Shown piece by piece: positions 48,913 to 58,287 of a DNA stretch of 64,000 nucleotides. Numbering within the stretch: the stretch's first letter is position 1; each line of letters opens with the position of its first letter. The stretch comes from Flammeovirga sp. EKP202 (GTDB taxonomy: Bacteria; Bacteroidota; Bacteroidia; Cytophagales; Flammeovirgaceae). The position numbers and the translations under genes are program-made. The stretch is taken from NCBI RefSeq assembly GCF_014534745.1, contig NZ_JACVVP010000010.1:143211-207210 (forward strand), in the 5' to 3' direction. The notes beneath the pieces were generated by a model that saw only the letters and a program-made list of their open reading frames with translations, was not told where the DNA came from and searched no databases.

Positions 48913-48963
48913 AAAAAAGCTATAGAATAGGGAAGATAAGCTCTTCCATATCCTATAGCTTTT
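48913..48963 (-). terminator. Terminator of the tdh-kbl operon
   Basis: An 11-bp stem (AAAAGCTATAG 48915-48925 with 48953-48963) extended inward by GGGAA/TTCC, A-run to the left. Confidence 0.85.
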
Positions 48964-48992
48964 AATATTTTATACAAGAATTTAAAAACGGA

Positions 48993-50180
48993 TTAGATAA
49001 CACCTAACTCCTTTCCTACTTCTGTAAAGGCTTTTACAGCTTTTTCTAAATGCTCACGCGTATGTGCTGCTGAAAGTTGAACTCTAATTCTAGCTTGTTC
49101 TTTTGGAACAACTGGGAAGAAGAACCCGATAACATAAATACCTTTCTCTAAAAGTTTCTCTGCAAAACGTTGAGACAGCTCAGCATTATAAAGCATCACT
49201 GCACAAATTGCAGATTCTGTTGGCTTAATATCAAAACCGGCGGCCAACATTTGCTCTTTAAAGAAAGCCGTGTTCTCATGTAAACGCACTGACAATTCAT
49301 CAGTGGTATCCATCATTTCAAACATTTCAATCCCTGCCGCAGCTATTGATGGAGGAATAGAGTTCGAGAACAAGTAAGGTCTTGAGCGTTGACGTAACAT
49401 TTCAATCACCTCTTTTTTACCTGTAGTAAAGCCACCAATAGCACCACCAAACGCTTTACCTAAAGTACCCGTGATAATATCTACTTTACCTCTGATATCA
49501 AAGTGTTCAGTAACACCTCTACCTGTTTTGCCTACCACACCAGCAGAGTGACATTCGTCGACCATCACTAATGCATCGTATTTATCAGCCAACTCTACAA
49601 TCTTATCCATTGGTGCCACGTGACCATCCATAGAGAAGACGCCATCTGTAACAATGATTCTGTAGCGTTGTTCTTGAGCTGCAATTAACTGTTGCTCCAA
49701 ATCTGCCATGTCAGCTGTTGCGTAACGAAAACGTTTCGCCTTACATAAACGTACGCCGTCAATAATAGAAGCGTGATTTAGTGTATCTGAAATAATAGCA
49801 TCTTCAGCCGTTAATAACGGTTCAAAAACCCCACCATTCGCATCAAAACAAGCTGCGTATAAAATGGTATCTTCTGCTCCAAAGAAGTCAGCAATTTTCT
49901 GTTCTAATTTCTTATGCAAATCCGTCGCTCCACAAATAAATCGAACAGATGACATACCAAAGCCATGTGTATCCATTGAGTCTTTGGCAGCCTTAATCAA
50001 ACGTGGGTGATTCGATAGTCCCAAGTAATTATTGGCACAGAAATTTAATACAGTTTGCCCCGTATTTAAAGTGATTTCTGCGTCTTGAGGTGACGTAATA
50101 ATTCTTTCATTTTTATAAAGACCATCTGCCTCAATTTGTTTTAAGTCCTCTTTAAGACTTTCGTATATTTTTTTGCTCAT
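48993..50180 (-). CDS. kbl: 2-amino-3-ketobutyrate CoA ligase (glycine C-acetyltransferase)
   Basis: PLP enzyme that cleaves 2-amino-3-ketobutyrate with CoA to glycine and acetyl-CoA, the second step of threonine degradation. The 395-residue protein is normal length and matches Kbl throughout: NFCANNYLGLSNHP, GFGMSSVRFICGATDLHK, SDTLNHASIIDG, VDECHSAGVVGKTGRG, and the Schiff-base Lys in GTLGKAFGG (K242). It starts 47 bases after tdh on the same strand, the expected metabolic pairing. Confidence 0.97.
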   Translation of the reverse strand: MSKKIYESLKEDLKQIEADGLYKNERIITSPQDAEITLNTGQTVLNFCANNYLGLSNHPRLIKAAKDSMDTHGFGMSSVRFICGATDLHKKLEQKIADFFGAEDTILYAACFDANGGVFEPLLTAEDAIISDTLNHASIIDGVRLCKAKRFRYATADMADLEQQLIAAQEQRYRIIVTDGVFSMDGHVAPMDKIVELADKYDALVMVDECHSAGVVGKTGRGVTEHFDIRGKVDIITGTLGKAFGGAIGGFTTGKKEVIEMLRQRSRPYLFSNSIPPSIAAAGIEMFEMMDTTDELSVRLHENTAFFKEQMLAAGFDIKPTESAICAVMLYNAELSQRFAEKLLEKGIYVIGFFFPVVPKEQARIRVQLSAAHTREHLEKAVKAFTEVGKELGVI

Positions 50181-50227
50181 GATTTTTTGATTTATATCGT
50201 TATTTCATTGTAAGTACTATATTCTTC

Positions 50228-51250
50228 TTAATCCCAGTTAAGAATCACTTTACCACAATTACCAGATTCCATAATATCAAAACCTTTTTGGAAATCGTCT
50301 ATACCAAAACGGTGTGTAATAATTGGTGAAACGTCTAACCCTGAAAGTAACATTTGTTCCATTTGATACCATGTTTCATACATCTCACGACCATAAATAC
50401 CTTTCAGCGTCAGCCCTCTGAATATGATTTTATTCCAGTCCACTTGTGCGGTTTGAGGGAGTATTCCTAGAAGAGATACTTTTCCGGAGTTGTACATATT
50501 ATCAATCAACTGATTGAAGGCGATGGTAGAACCTGAGCATTCTAAACCGATATCGAAACCACTCATTCCCAACTCTTTCATCACTTCATTCAAGTCTTCT
50601 TTTGCAGGGTTTACTACTCTTGTTGCACCCATCTGCTTTGCTAATTCAGCACGGTATTCGTTCATTTCGGTAGCTACAATGTGTCTTGCTCCTGCAAAAC
50701 GGGCCACCTGAATAGCCATACTGCCAATCAATCCTGAACCTGTAATTAATACATCTTCGGCAATCAATGGAAATGAAAGTGCAGTGTGCGTTGCATTTCC
50801 AAGAGGGTCCATGATGGAAACAATCTCATCTGGAATTTGCTCATTGATTTTCATCACATTCGATCCCGGAACTTTTACATACTCCGCAAAAGAGCCATCA
50901 GTGTTCACTCCAATACCAATTGTAGTTTCACAAATGTGTTGTCTTCCTCTTCTACAGTTACGACAACGTCCACAGGCAATATGCCCTTCACCTGTTACTC
51001 GATCTCCTTCTTTAAAATCTTTTACTTCACTACCAAATGCCGCCACGTGACCCACATATTCGTGGCCAATAGTCTGACCTATACGAACTGTTTGTTGTGC
51101 CCAAGCATCCCATAAATAGATATGTAAATCTGTACCGCAAATAGACGATTTCGATACTTTGATAAGGACATCATTGGGCCCTACTTCAGGAATGGCAACA
51201 TCTTCCATCCACAAGCCTTTTTCGGCTTTAGATTTTACAAGTGCTTTCAT
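50228..51250 (-). CDS. tdh: L-threonine 3-dehydrogenase
   Basis: NAD-dependent zinc alcohol dehydrogenase-type enzyme oxidising threonine to 2-amino-3-ketobutyrate. The 340-residue protein has the catalytic zinc Cys in [11 protein letters not shown] (C38), GHEYVG, the structural-zinc cluster [15 protein letters not shown], and [18 protein letters not shown] for NAD binding. The Tdh-specific YLWDAWAQ separates it from generic alcohol dehydrogenases. It is first gene of the tdh-kbl operon. Its upstream region is AT-rich with no sure promoter box. Confidence 0.96.
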   Translation of the reverse strand: MKALVKSKAEKGLWMEDVAIPEVGPNDVLIKVSKSSICGTDLHIYLWDAWAQQTVRIGQTIGHEYVGHVAAFGSEVKDFKEGDRVTGEGHIACGRCRNCRRGRQHICETTIGIGVNTDGSFAEYVKVPGSNVMKINEQIPDEIVSIMDPLGNATHTALSFPLIAEDVLITGSGLIGSMAIQVARFAGARHIVATEMNEYRAELAKQMGATRVVNPAKEDLNEVMKELGMSGFDIGLECSGSTIAFNQLIDNMYNSGKVSLLGILPQTAQVDWNKIIFRGLTLKGIYGREMYETWYQMEQMLLSGLDVSPIITHRFGIDDFQKGFDIMESGNCGKVILNWD

Positions 51251-51730
51251 GGTTATATTATATTTATGTATGGTAGTATGTATAATTTATTGTTGGATAA
51301 AATAATCCCTATTTCATAACTAGAAATCAAAATTATCATTTTTCATTATATAAACTAAAGGTTGATTTCGCATTAAGAATATTTACACTATTATACCGGT
51401 TGAGTACCTCTTTATATAAAATAAACACAAGTAAAGTATCACAAAATATTACCCTAAAAACATATTCAATTCTAAAATAATCTATCAAAATTCACTAAAA
51501 CCTTAAAAGAACATATTTTTAGATAAAAAATAAAAATACTTATATAAAATTCTGATTATCGGTAAAATATTCTTCAATTCAGATGATTATTCCGTTTTCC
51601 ATATTTTTCCAGCACTCCTCTTTTTCTAAAATGCAATGAAACGGTATTAGGGGAAATCAAAAATGGTATTGAGGGAAAGTACAACATCGCAAAGGGCGTT
51701 TGTATAGTTATCAATCACAAATAAATCGAT
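51251..51730. promoter_or_regulatory. Divergent AT-rich region with a tandem G-rich motif
   Basis: The 480 bases lie between tdh and an Fn3-like lipoprotein gene and must contain both promoters. GGTATTAGGGGAAAT (51643-51657) and GGTATTGAGGGAAAG (51665-51679) are direct repeats spaced 22 bases, about two helical turns. They look like tandem half-sites for an activator of the lipoprotein gene. No coding frame was seen. Confidence 0.45.
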
Positions 51731-53146
51731 ATGAAACACAATATTATTTTACTATTTACAATCGTATTGACAACAACGTTTTTCTCCTGCACAAAGGAAG
51801 AAGATAAAGTCACTCCCATTAATGCTCAGACCCCTGAAAATTTAAATGTTGAACTCATTGATCAAAAGGCGACATTCACATGGACTATTCGTTCAGCTGA
51901 AAGTTATACTTTCCAATTAGCGATGGACCAAGAATATACAGATGTCATTTTTGATCAAATGGATAAAAAAAGGGCAGAATCTCCCATCGAAATTGATAGT
52001 GCAGAAAGTGATATCAGTAAAGGGAAAGTCATGTTTAAAAATGTCCCTTTTAATCATCGATATCATTTCAGAGTGAGAGCAGAAATCATCGATACTAAAA
52101 CCGGAAAGTCAACGAGTACTTCTGATTATTCCATGGTGAACTTTATCATAGAGGATAAAACAAAACCAGCCATTCCTACCACAAAAGTAAGCGAAGATCA
52201 AATCTCTTTTGCCTCTTTCAATCTTGATTTCCCAGAAGGATTTGACCCCAACAATGAATTAGATATTGAACTCGAAGTTTCTAAAGAGGGATCATTTTCA
52301 AATAGCATGACCTTCCGTTACTCTTCCTATTACGGAGCAAATGCAACAAACCTAACACCCAATACTCAGTACTATTACAGAGTGATTCCGAGTGAAATCA
52401 ACCAAAATGTAAGTGCTTCTGAAGCATCGGTACTTACTACTCATTCCATGCCTTTGATTGAAATGGATAAATTTAATTATAGAACTACTGGTGGAGGCCC
52501 CAATTATTTCACCCTAGAATTTGAACCTCAAAATCCTGAGCAAATCATCTTGGCAACTACTCATGGTAATGATCTAAAAGTGGTTTCAGAGGTTTCTACA
52601 AAACAAGATTTTGAGATCAATGCAACAATATCTGATACTCAAAAAATCACCATTGGTGACCCTCCTTACGGTTACTTTAAAACGGCCGATGCCTTAGGTA
52701 GTACACTTTACGGAAGGGCACATTTAAAAGTTGGAAGTGCAATTAGTGGTGAATATTCAAATATCCTCACAAAAGAAATGCCTAATGCGATAGGTGTAAT
52801 TGATGGGAATGTTTTGGAATTTGAAGTTGAAAACAATGGGAATGAACGCCTTTTACATTTCAAAAACAGAGGTGAAGCCAATATTGAAATTTTCATCACA
52901 CTGGAAAATGAACTGGAAGACAATAAAGAAAACAAAGTAAGTTTCAATAGTGAATCTGGTAACAAATTTAGTATAAAAGTAGAAGGAAGAGAGTTTAAGT
53001 CCTCTCAAAACAACCTCTCTATTACTCTTTATAAAAATGGACAAACGATTCGTATGGATGATTTAATACAATCAGTTTCATTTAAAATTACCGATGGTAG
53101 TGAAAGTCTTAACCTTTATCATTTTGGTTTAGGAATAAGATCATAA
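51731..53146 (+). CDS. Fibronectin type III-like surface lipoprotein, 471 residues
   Basis: The signal peptide ends FFSC, a lipobox. Two Fn3-like domains follow, the first with ATFTWTIRSAESYTFQLAMD and HRYHFRVRAEI, the second with IELEVSKEG and NTQYYYRVIPSE. Two less typical beta-rich segments run to the C-terminus (YHFGLGIRS). No catalytic motif was seen. It is a single gene preceded by a tandem motif. Probably a surface binding or structural protein; the partner is unknown. Confidence 0.65.
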   Translation: MKHNIILLFTIVLTTTFFSCTKEEDKVTPINAQTPENLNVELIDQKATFTWTIRSAESYTFQLAMDQEYTDVIFDQMDKKRAESPIEIDSAESDISKGKVMFKNVPFNHRYHFRVRAEIIDTKTGKSTSTSDYSMVNFIIEDKTKPAIPTTKVSEDQISFASFNLDFPEGFDPNNELDIELEVSKEGSFSNSMTFRYSSYYGANATNLTPNTQYYYRVIPSEINQNVSASEASVLTTHSMPLIEMDKFNYRTTGGGPNYFTLEFEPQNPEQIILATTHGNDLKVVSEVSTKQDFEINATISDTQKITIGDPPYGYFKTADALGSTLYGRAHLKVGSAISGEYSNILTKEMPNAIGVIDGNVLEFEVENNGNERLLHFKNRGEANIEIFITLENELEDNKENKVSFNSESGNKFSIKVEGREFKSSQNNLSITLYKNGQTIRMDDLIQSVSFKITDGSESLNLYHFGLGIRS

Positions 53147-53590
53147 GTACTAAGTCAAAAATAACTAATTCTTATTTATTTTTTGGGAGTACAACGCTAA
53201 AAAACGTATGAATAGTGGTTCTATTTAGTGTTTTTTGAAGGAAGTAATCGCAAAATAATAAACAGAATTAGTGGTATATAATTTTGTCTTAGTATTTAAA
53301 GTAATGTAGTAAACAAGTAATTTTTGATCACCCTCTTCGCTCTTTGAGTGTTGAGGGTATTTTTAATAGTAAAGTGTAATACTACAAAACGAGTTGATTC
53401 TTTGGGAATTTTAGTCAACCTCAAACTATATTCAATTTGATAGTTCTATGTAACACATTAAGGTTTGATACTTAGAATAGTGTGTGATCACTCTTCGTCT
53501 CTTAAGAAAGATAACAATGGCTTAAGTTCTCCTCTTGAAATGTTAAGTCAAACCATAATCCTAGCACTTATTAATCTGGGACAGTGGGTA
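53147..53590. other. Intergenic region before the accessory island
   Basis: No gene recognised. It contains a weak plus-strand terminator (ACCCTC 53330-53335 with GAGGGT 53353-53358, then ATTTTT). From about 53420 it holds sequence (TTCAATTTGATAGTTCTATGTAAC, then TTGATACTTAGAATAG) related to the 3' flanks of the other Rpn genes at 57190-57255 and 59690-59750. Confidence 0.5.
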
Positions 53591-54475
53591 TTATTTCTTG
53601 ATTAACTTCTTTACTTCGTCAATAGTTAGACCTGAATACAATGCTACTTTTTCTATACTTAATCCATCTTGAAGCATTGATTTAGCATTCTCAATAGCTT
53701 TTTTCTTTTCACCTAGTTTCTCTCCTATCTCTCTACCTTCTTCTCTACCTTCTCTTCTTCCTTTCTCCTCTCTCGTATCCAAAGTATTTACATAATCACG
53801 GAAACGCTTTAAATCTTCGTCATACAATTCTTGATCGGCTTTTGGAAGGGCTGTATACTCTGCCAATTTCAACACTTTTCTAAAAATATGCTCCTTTAAC
53901 ACCGATGGCATTTGCTCAAATGTGGTGATATTATTTAAGAGGTAAAGCCATTTGTCAAAGTTGGTTTTCAAGTCTTTCTCCTGCTTTCTGAATTTTGGTA
54001 GTTCTAAATACACAAACTTCAGTTTATCATAGAAGACCTTATTTTTTTGATTCTTAAGCTGGACGATATGATGGAAATCTTCTTCGGTTTCATCAAAGAT
54101 AAAATCCATGATGGAAATCACGTAGACTGCTTTTAATTCATAATCCCATCCTTTTCCACGCTTGGCTTGTTCTTGAATCGGGAAACTTGAATAATAAATC
54201 GTACGATCTTTAAAATGTGTTTGTTCGGCACGTTGCAACTCCACGATAAACTTTTCGCCCTGATCGTTTTCACAATATAAATCATAAATGGCTTTACGGT
54301 CTGTATCATTTTTAGGTAAATGCTCCGTCGATTTATACGTCAAATCATAGATCTGATCTTCGGCTGGCAATACCGAATTCAAAAAATCAATGAGAATATC
54401 TTTATTCGCTTCTTCTCCAAATATTTTCTTAAATCCGAAATCCGTAAAAGGATTGATATAACGTGAAGTGCACAT
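53591..54475 (-). CDS. Rpn-type PD-(D/E)XK nuclease, copy 1
   Basis: Member of the Rpn / PD-(D/E)XK transposase-like nuclease family (PDDEXK_2 type), 294 residues from 54475 (MCTSRYINPFTDFGFKKIFG). The longer start at 54565 adds residues not shared with the other copies. Catalytic elements are D65 in IYDLYCEN and E79-x-Q81 in FIVELQRAEQ, the E-x-Q variant. A Gly/Glu/Arg-rich linker (EEKGRREGREEGREIGEKLG) precedes a short C-terminal helical domain (SIEKVALYSGLTIDEVKK). The C-terminus differs from copies 2 and 3. A minus-strand TATCTTTA at 54497-54504, conserved before all three copies, is a likely -7 box. Confidence 0.88.
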   Translation of the reverse strand: MCTSRYINPFTDFGFKKIFGEEANKDILIDFLNSVLPAEDQIYDLTYKSTEHLPKNDTDRKAIYDLYCENDQGEKFIVELQRAEQTHFKDRTIYYSSFPIQEQAKRGKGWDYELKAVYVISIMDFIFDETEEDFHHIVQLKNQKNKVFYDKLKFVYLELPKFRKQEKDLKTNFDKWLYLLNNITTFEQMPSVLKEHIFRKVLKLAEYTALPKADQELYDEDLKRFRDYVNTLDTREEKGRREGREEGREIGEKLGEKKKAIENAKSMLQDGLSIEKVALYSGLTIDEVKKLIKK

Positions 54476-54654
54476 AACTGTTGTTCGTTTATGGGGTAAA
54501 GATAGTGATTTTTTGGTTTGGATTTGGGGAAATAATATCAAACGCTTCAACCTTACTATATACATTGATTCTTGCTCATATAGGGTGTTACATTCTCATT
54601 GAGATGCAATATTTCTTTCAGTCAGGATGTTGTATAATTTATCTTGAATCGCTC

Positions 54655-54691
54655 TATCCAAAACCCATGAATTAATTCATGGGCTTTGGAT
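54655..54691. repeat. REP palindrome, copy 4
   Basis: Core CCCATGAATTAATTCATGGG with outer arms TATCC and GGATA. The arms differ from other copies yet still pair. Confidence 0.85.
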
Positions 54692-54699
54692 AGAAGCAC

Positions 54700-54801
54700 A
54701 AAATTAGAGTGGATAAATTATCGTATCATCTATGAAATTATGGATAAAGAATTAATCATTGATGTGGTTGATATTGGACATCGAAAGGATATTTATGAAT
54801 A
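54700..54801 (+). pseudogene. 3' fragment of a RelE/ParE-type toxin gene
   Basis: The frame reads KLEWINYRIIYEIMDKEL and then IIDVVDIGHRKDIYE before TAA, the typical C-terminus of RelE/ParE toxins. The 5' two-thirds of the gene is replaced by the REP palindrome, so it cannot make an active toxin. Confidence 0.75.
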
Positions 54802-54834
54802 AACCTCACAAGGTAAAAAACTTGTGAGGTTTTG
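54801..54834 (+). terminator. Hairpin after the relE fragment
   Basis: An 11-bp stem, AACCTCACAAG (54801-54811) with CTTGTGAGGTT (54820-54830), then TTTG. Confidence 0.7.
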
Positions 54835-54846
54835 TGTTTTGTTGTT

Positions 54847-54920
54847 TTAAGTTCGGAAACTTAAACAATGGTATAGTTCGTAGTGACGCTAGCTCTTAAC
54901 TTTACGAACAGTGGGGCGTT
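54847..54920. repeat. Short hairpin-forming interspersed repeat
   Basis: AAGTTCGGAAACTTAAACAA, then AGTTCGTAGTGACGC, then TACGAACAGTGGGG. Relatives at 58205-58280, 60727-60800 and 62810-62895 keep the order. GTTCG.AGTG can pair with CACTACGAAC. It follows each immunity gene or precedes each Rhs fragment, so it may mark cassette borders. Confidence 0.6.
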
Positions 54921-54945
54921 GGAAATTACATCTTATTAAGATGTT

Positions 54946-55845
54946 TTACTGACAACAAGGAATAGGTGGGGGGAAATGATCTGCCTTTAATTCTTTTGCC
55001 TTGATATTATAATGTTTCTTATTATCAACTATTACATATTCTATATTCCTAAGATCATCTAAGTTACCATCTTCAAAATAAGATTTTCTTATCACGGTCA
55101 ATGTGGTTAAATTAGGTAATTCTTTTACAAAATAAGCCGATGGTACAACAGAACTATCTATAATTTGTAATCTGATAAGTTGTTTCAATTCTTTTAGACT
55201 CTCAAAACCAACTATATTTCTACAAAGTTGAAGTTTTAAATGAATTAAAGTATTTTTTGAACTGCAGAAATCACCAATATCAATAGGTGATTTTGAAGCA
55301 ACTTGATGAAAATAGATACACTGTAATTTGTTTAATTTTGACAAAAATTTAGTATTTTCAAATTTTGGTCTAACTAATTCTATTCTTTTGAGTTTAGTTA
55401 AATAATAAAAGGTTTGCTCATTTAAAATGTCTGATTTTGTATTATATAATGTTAATTCTTCAAGATTTATTAAATTTTCTAATCCTATAATTTTTGTGGT
55501 ATAGTAACAGGATAATTTAAATTTTTTTAAGTTGGTTAAAGGAGATAAATTAATCTTCTGTTTTTTAGAAAAAGTATGAATCCTTAATTCTTTTAAATGA
55601 ATGAGCTTACCAATAGCTTCAATATTTGAAGTATCAAAAATTGGAATATAAAGTTTTTCCATATACTTCAATTTTAATAATAATGATATCTCAAAAGTAT
55701 CTTCTTTAAATCCATAATTTGGACTAAGTATCACATTTTTTATTTTATTTTTATTAAAGTGATAAATTGATTCTTCAATATTATTTCCATCAAAATAATA
55801 TTGATATTCTTTATCTTCTGGATTATATTTATTTTGAATTTCCAT
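54946..55845 (-). CDS. Leucine-rich-repeat protein, probable immunity to Rhs tip 1
   Basis: Cytoplasmic-looking protein of 299 residues without signal peptide, built of leucine-rich repeats from about residue 60 (LKYMEKLYIPIFDTSNIEAI, LIHLKELRIHTF, LTNLKKFKLSC, LINLEELTLYN, LTKLKRIELVR, LNKLQCIYFHQ). Its ATG shares one base with the Rhs stop (TAATG), so translation is probably coupled. That position and coupling are typical of immunity genes. LRR immunity proteins are known in polymorphic toxin systems. Binding to this specific toxin is inference. Confidence 0.7.
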   Translation of the reverse strand: MEIQNKYNPEDKEYQYYFDGNNIEESIYHFNKNKIKNVILSPNYGFKEDTFEISLLLKLKYMEKLYIPIFDTSNIEAIGKLIHLKELRIHTFSKKQKINLSPLTNLKKFKLSCYYTTKIIGLENLINLEELTLYNTKSDILNEQTFYYLTKLKRIELVRPKFENTKFLSKLNKLQCIYFHQVASKSPIDIGDFCSSKNTLIHLKLQLCRNIVGFESLKELKQLIRLQIIDSSVVPSAYFVKELPNLTTLTVIRKSYFEDGNLDDLRNIEYVIVDNKKHYNIKAKELKADHFPPPIPCCQ

Positions 55846-57068
55846 TATTCTAAAATTTTTCTATGTCCATTGTTTCTATTATAATTAGGGTCTCCATTCA
55901 TTTCGTCTTCTAATATTGCTTCAGCCTCAGCTTTTGCAGCATCTCTCCTATTATTAAACCACTTAGGCATTCCATCTAATGTAAATGTTATTCCATGCTC
56001 TTTTTCTTTTTCTCGAATCGAAGTCTTCCATCTATCTCCTGTTCCAATACCATGGTATTTTTTTCCATTAGGGTCTACTAATGTATATTTATAAGTCGGT
56101 CTTGGATCATCTAAACTATTTCCATGTACTTTTTCAGGGTTTTGTTCTTTTAAATATTGTTCCAAATCTGCATTTAAACCAAATTTACTTCCCAAATCTA
56201 AAAGTCTTTCAATTTCCCAGCCTTCAAGCTCCTCACCAGCAAATGCTTTATCTTCAAGATACTTAAATTCTTTTTTCTCCCTTAATTCTCGTGAGGCTTC
56301 TTCTATAAATGACGAAGGTTGGGAATCAGAAATATTCTCTAATTTCTTAAAATCATTATATATTTCCCATTTTCTGTCATCTGAATAAAGAGACCACTGT
56401 ATATAGTAGTAAAACTGTAAAGGACTTTGATTATATGCTGAACCTGTATAAAAGGTTGGTTCTGGAACACCTCTACCAGTTGAATATTTTGGTGGTCGAA
56501 TTCTAAACGAGACAATAGGAATTGACACACCTGGGATAGGTCTATATAATCTGTATGGATTATTACTAGGATTAAATTTTAAACCATCACTATCAATACC
56601 CCAAACTGGCTTGTTTTCAGCAAAGTTGTAAGGAGATAACCATGGCATTTCTTGAGCAATAGGATCCACACTCAAGAACTTCCCAATCACCGGATTATAA
56701 ACCCTAAAGCCATAATCCTGAATCAGTTGAGAACTGCTTAAATCCGTATCGTTTTCCTTGCCATTAAACCCATAACGGTACTCTTTTCCACCTTCTACAC
56801 CACTCCAGCTTCGGTTTTCCATGGTAAGGCCAAAGGGGTAGTAATCACTATAAGAAAGAACGTTGCCAGCATCATTGAGGGTCACAAGGACGTTGCCGAG
56901 GTGATTACTGAATTCGTATAGGCGTTGCCCACTACGGATCGCAAAAAGATCTTCCTTCCCATTGGCTTGGTACTGCCCTAAGCGGGAACTACCGTAGATT
57001 GGAATTTCAGAAAGTTGAGCATTGCGAATAATACCCATGGTGTTGCCACTGGCATCACGAATATACAA
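55845..57068 (-). CDS. Orphan Rhs core plus C-terminal toxin tip 1 (5' truncated)
   Basis: Fragment of 407 residues holding the end of the Rhs repeat core (EFSNHLGNVLVTLNDAGN, YPFGLTMENRSW, YRYGFNGKENDTD, VYNPVIGKFLSVDPIAQ, YNFAENKPVWGIDSDG) and a variable tip. The frame upstream is closed by TAA 18 bases before, and initiation would need the TTG at 57068, so it is probably silent unless recombined into a full rhs gene. The tip ends TLVDPNGKKYHGIGTGDRWK ... NNRRDAAKAEAEAILE, which resembles GIY-YIG nucleases (weakly supported). The following LRR gene overlaps by one base. Confidence 0.8.
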   Translation of the reverse strand: MYIRDASGNTMGIIRNAQLSEIPIYGSSRLGQYQANGKEDLFAIRSGQRLYEFSNHLGNVLVTLNDAGNVLSYSDYYPFGLTMENRSWSGVEGGKEYRYGFNGKENDTDLSSSQLIQDYGFRVYNPVIGKFLSVDPIAQEMPWLSPYNFAENKPVWGIDSDGLKFNPSNNPYRLYRPIPGVSIPIVSFRIRPPKYSTGRGVPEPTFYTGSAYNQSPLQFYYYIQWSLYSDDRKWEIYNDFKKLENISDSQPSSFIEEASRELREKKEFKYLEDKAFAGEELEGWEIERLLDLGSKFGLNADLEQYLKEQNPEKVHGNSLDDPRPTYKYTLVDPNGKKYHGIGTGDRWKTSIREKEKEHGITFTLDGMPKWFNNRRDAAKAEAEAILEDEMNGDPNYNRNNGHRKILE

Positions 57069-57255
57069 CGTTTGGGTAAATTATTTTGTCTGACGACAAT
57101 TAGGTTATCATTGCGATAACTAAATGCTATGTCAAAACTCTCAACTAAAATTCATCCTAATAGCTTGAATTGGTTTGTTGGAATAAGTTACAAACTTATA
57201 CAATTGGATGGTTCTAAGTAACGCCTTACGACTTGATACTTTGATTAATAGAATA
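57069..57255 (-). repeat. 187-bp junction spacer, copy 1
   Basis: Lies between the Rpn copy 2 stop and the Rhs fragment 1 start and is nearly identical to 59564-59750, with the same length. It includes TTTGTCTGACGACAATTAGG, CTATGTCAAAACTCTCAACT and AAGTTACAAACTTATACAAT. Confidence 0.85.
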
Positions 57256-58140
57256 CTATTCTTTGATTAACTCCTCTATTTCAGCAATAGTTAAGCCTGT
57301 ACCTTTCGCGACTTGCTCAACGGTTAAATTCATAGAAAGTAAATTTTTAGCTGTTTCAATCTTAGCTTTCTTTTCGCCTATCTCTATACCTTCTTCTTTG
57401 CCCTCTTCTCTACCTTTTTCCCTTCCTTTTGCCTCTCTAGTATCCAAAGTATTAACATAATCACGAAAACGTTTTAAATCTTCATCATACAATTCTTGAT
57501 CCACTTTTGGAAGGGCTGTATACTCTGCCAGTTTCAGCACTTTTCTAAAAATATGCTCCTTTAACACCGATGGCATTTGCTCAAATGTGGTGATATTATT
57601 TAAAAGGTAAAGCCATTTGTCAAAGTTGGTTTCCAAGTCTTTCTCCTGCTTTCTGAATTTTGGTAGTTCTAAATACACAAACTTCAGTTTATCATAGAAC
57701 ACCTTATTTTTTTGATTTTTCAGCTGTACGATATGATGGAAATCTTCTTCGGTGTCATCAAAAATAAAGTCCATGATGGAAATCACGTAGACTGCTTTTA
57801 ATTCATAATCCCATCCTTTTCCACGCTTGGCTTGTTCTTGAATCGGGAAACTTGAATAATAAATCGTACGATCTTTAAAATGTGTTTGTTCGGCACGCTG
57901 CAACTCCACGATAAACTTTTCGCCTTGATCATTTTCACAATATAAATCATAAATGGCTTTGCGATCCGTGTCATTCTTGGGTAAATGCTCCGTCGATTTA
58001 TACGTCAAATCATAGATCTGATCTTCGGCTGGCAACACCGAATTCAAGAAATCAATCAGAATATCTTTATTGGCTTCTTCTCCAAATATTTTCTTAAATC
58101 CGAAATTTGTTAATGGATCGATATAGTGTGGAGTGCACAT
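57256..58140 (-). CDS. Rpn-type PD-(D/E)XK nuclease, copy 2
   Basis: Predicted nuclease of 294 residues, nearly identical to copies 1 and 3 through the catalytic domain (D65, E79, Q81 as in IYDLYCEN and FIVELQRAEQ). Differences concentrate in the N-terminus (MCTPHYIDPLTNFGF), the linker (EAKGREKGREEGKEEGIEIG, the longest of the linkers here) and a C-terminal domain (LTVEQVAKGTGLTIAEIEEL) shared with copy 3 but not copy 1. The upstream TATCTTTA box is at 58162-58169. It follows the second immunity gene by 147 bases. Confidence 0.88.
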   Translation of the reverse strand: MCTPHYIDPLTNFGFKKIFGEEANKDILIDFLNSVLPAEDQIYDLTYKSTEHLPKNDTDRKAIYDLYCENDQGEKFIVELQRAEQTHFKDRTIYYSSFPIQEQAKRGKGWDYELKAVYVISIMDFIFDDTEEDFHHIVQLKNQKNKVFYDKLKFVYLELPKFRKQEKDLETNFDKWLYLLNNITTFEQMPSVLKEHIFRKVLKLAEYTALPKVDQELYDEDLKRFRDYVNTLDTREAKGREKGREEGKEEGIEIGEKKAKIETAKNLLSMNLTVEQVAKGTGLTIAEIEELIKE

Positions 58141-58287
58141 AACTGAAGTTCGTTTATGAGGTAAAGATAGTGATTTTTTTGTTTGGATTTGGGGATAAGA
58201 AAAGTTAGTAAGTTATAAACTTAAACTGTGGGAAAGTTCGTATTGACGCCTGTAGACTGAATACATCGAAAATGAGGGGTTACAAAC

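Larger units (their letters stand above)
54608..54830 (+). repeat. Duplicated block, REP plus dead relE fragment, copy 1
   Basis: Runs almost colinearly with 62908-63100: a CAGGATGTTGTATAATTTATC lead-in, a REP palindrome, the tail of a relE gene, and AAACCTCACAAG. Small indels separate the copies, so the duplication is not very recent. Confidence 0.8.
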
